64,000 nucleotides of DNA from NCBI RefSeq assembly GCF_029852145.1, contig NC_079977.1, forward strand, positions 7,522,837 through 7,586,836. Direction: 5' to 3'. A model generated the notes under the pieces. That model saw nothing but the letters and a program-made list of their open reading frames with translations, was not told the origin of the DNA and did not search any database. Of this stretch, positions 63,605 through 64,000 are shown piece after piece. Position 1 is the stretch's first letter; every line of letters begins with the position of its first letter. Made by a program: the position numbers and the translations under genes. This DNA comes from Microplitis mediator (taxonomy: Eukaryota > Arthropoda > Insecta > Hymenoptera > Braconidae).

Positions 63605-64000
63605 GCAAAAAAAATTTTGCTTCATTATGAATTTCATCATGAATTTGATAATCAAATTCAGATTTTGAAGCACCTAGGTGTAAGAACAAAAAATACAATT
63701 ATGAAATAAAACATATTTATCTTATAATTAATTCAATATGAATCTAGTACTGAATTGATAATAATTATTATCAAATCCATCATGAATTACTCCTCTTCGT
63801 TGTCTTAATTTTTTTCGATTAAAAAATTTGGAATCTTCTTCAAAGCTAGGAATATACCATTTTTATAATGTACTTATCACTTGTTTAAAGCGAAAGGTAA
63901 GTTTTTAAAAATTACCCATTAAATTATTAGATTTCAGCTGTAGTAGAAAATTAGAGGATTTTTATAGCTAATTCATTTTCAAAGTCATATTTGTTTCAAA
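63605..64000. repeat. Second copy of the 50520 dispersed repeat
   Basis: From CATCATGAATTACTCCTCTT to the end of the window this repeats 50520-50772 in the same orientation. The 63605-63672 part (TTTTGCTTCATTATGAATTT, GATAATCAAATTCAGATTTT) is the reverse of 50757-50830. Together they look like one element with inverted ends, cut by the window edge. Confidence 0.7.

Noticed and set aside
1..64000. CRISPR array, phage or bacterial operon
   Set aside because: No regularly spaced identical repeats with unique spacers. Splice sites, introns and MITEs show nuclear insect DNA.

Overview
The window looks like a nuclear chromosome segment from an insect, most likely a parasitoid hymenopteran (possibly a braconid; this is inference). 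It is very AT-rich, its genes have short exons, and it is packed with small terminal-inverted-repeat (TIR) and foldback elements. Two items fit a parasitoid wasp: a bee-venom-type group III phospholipase A2 gene, and an ankyrin-repeat gene with a C-terminal PRANC-like region. The second architecture is known from poxviruses, Wolbachia and parasitoid wasps. Nothing looks bacterial: no operons, rRNA genes or CRISPR.

Layout. 1-17363: repeat-rich, with two genes on the minus strand. One is a 453-residue ANK/PRANC-like protein (4051-5412). The other is a small unrecognised gene (coding 11066-11398, 5' exon near 11567-11790) that carries an in-frame TAA. At least a dozen TIR or foldback elements surround them, and three of these contain internal minisatellites (18, 36 and about 71 bp periods). 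17364-24532: a long AT-rich stretch with no coding, holding a roughly 185-bp tandem repeat; it may include the 3' UTR of the next gene. 24533-45482, minus strand: nine exons of a TMEM132-family type I membrane protein, about 1395 residues without its N-terminal signal exon. I reconstructed the exons by joining reading frames at splice sites with matching phases; one intron is of the GC-AG type. 45483-50072: repeats. 50073-54169, minus strand: a complete four-exon secreted phospholipase A2 of 178 residues. 54170-64000: few or no genes. A GC-richer island at 55800-57330 may be a promoter or first exon on the plus strand. The rest is repeats, including a TIR element flanked by a near-identical 302-304 bp direct repeat.

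The genes do not form a pathway. TMEM132 is a neuronal-type adhesion or receptor gene. The phospholipase is a secreted calcium-dependent lipid hydrolase. The ANK/PRANC-like protein is a candidate horizontally acquired, F-box-like adaptor. If the missing first TMEM132 exon lies beyond 54169, the phospholipase gene is nested in a TMEM132 intron.

The mobile elements dominate the window. One family with CACTGTAAAAA ends and dense copies of the palindrome ACACCGGTGT occurs four times, and related families share TA target sites. Several elements are nested inside others. All coordinates come from reading by eye. Element edges are accurate to a few bases where a TA duplication is stated and approximate elsewhere.
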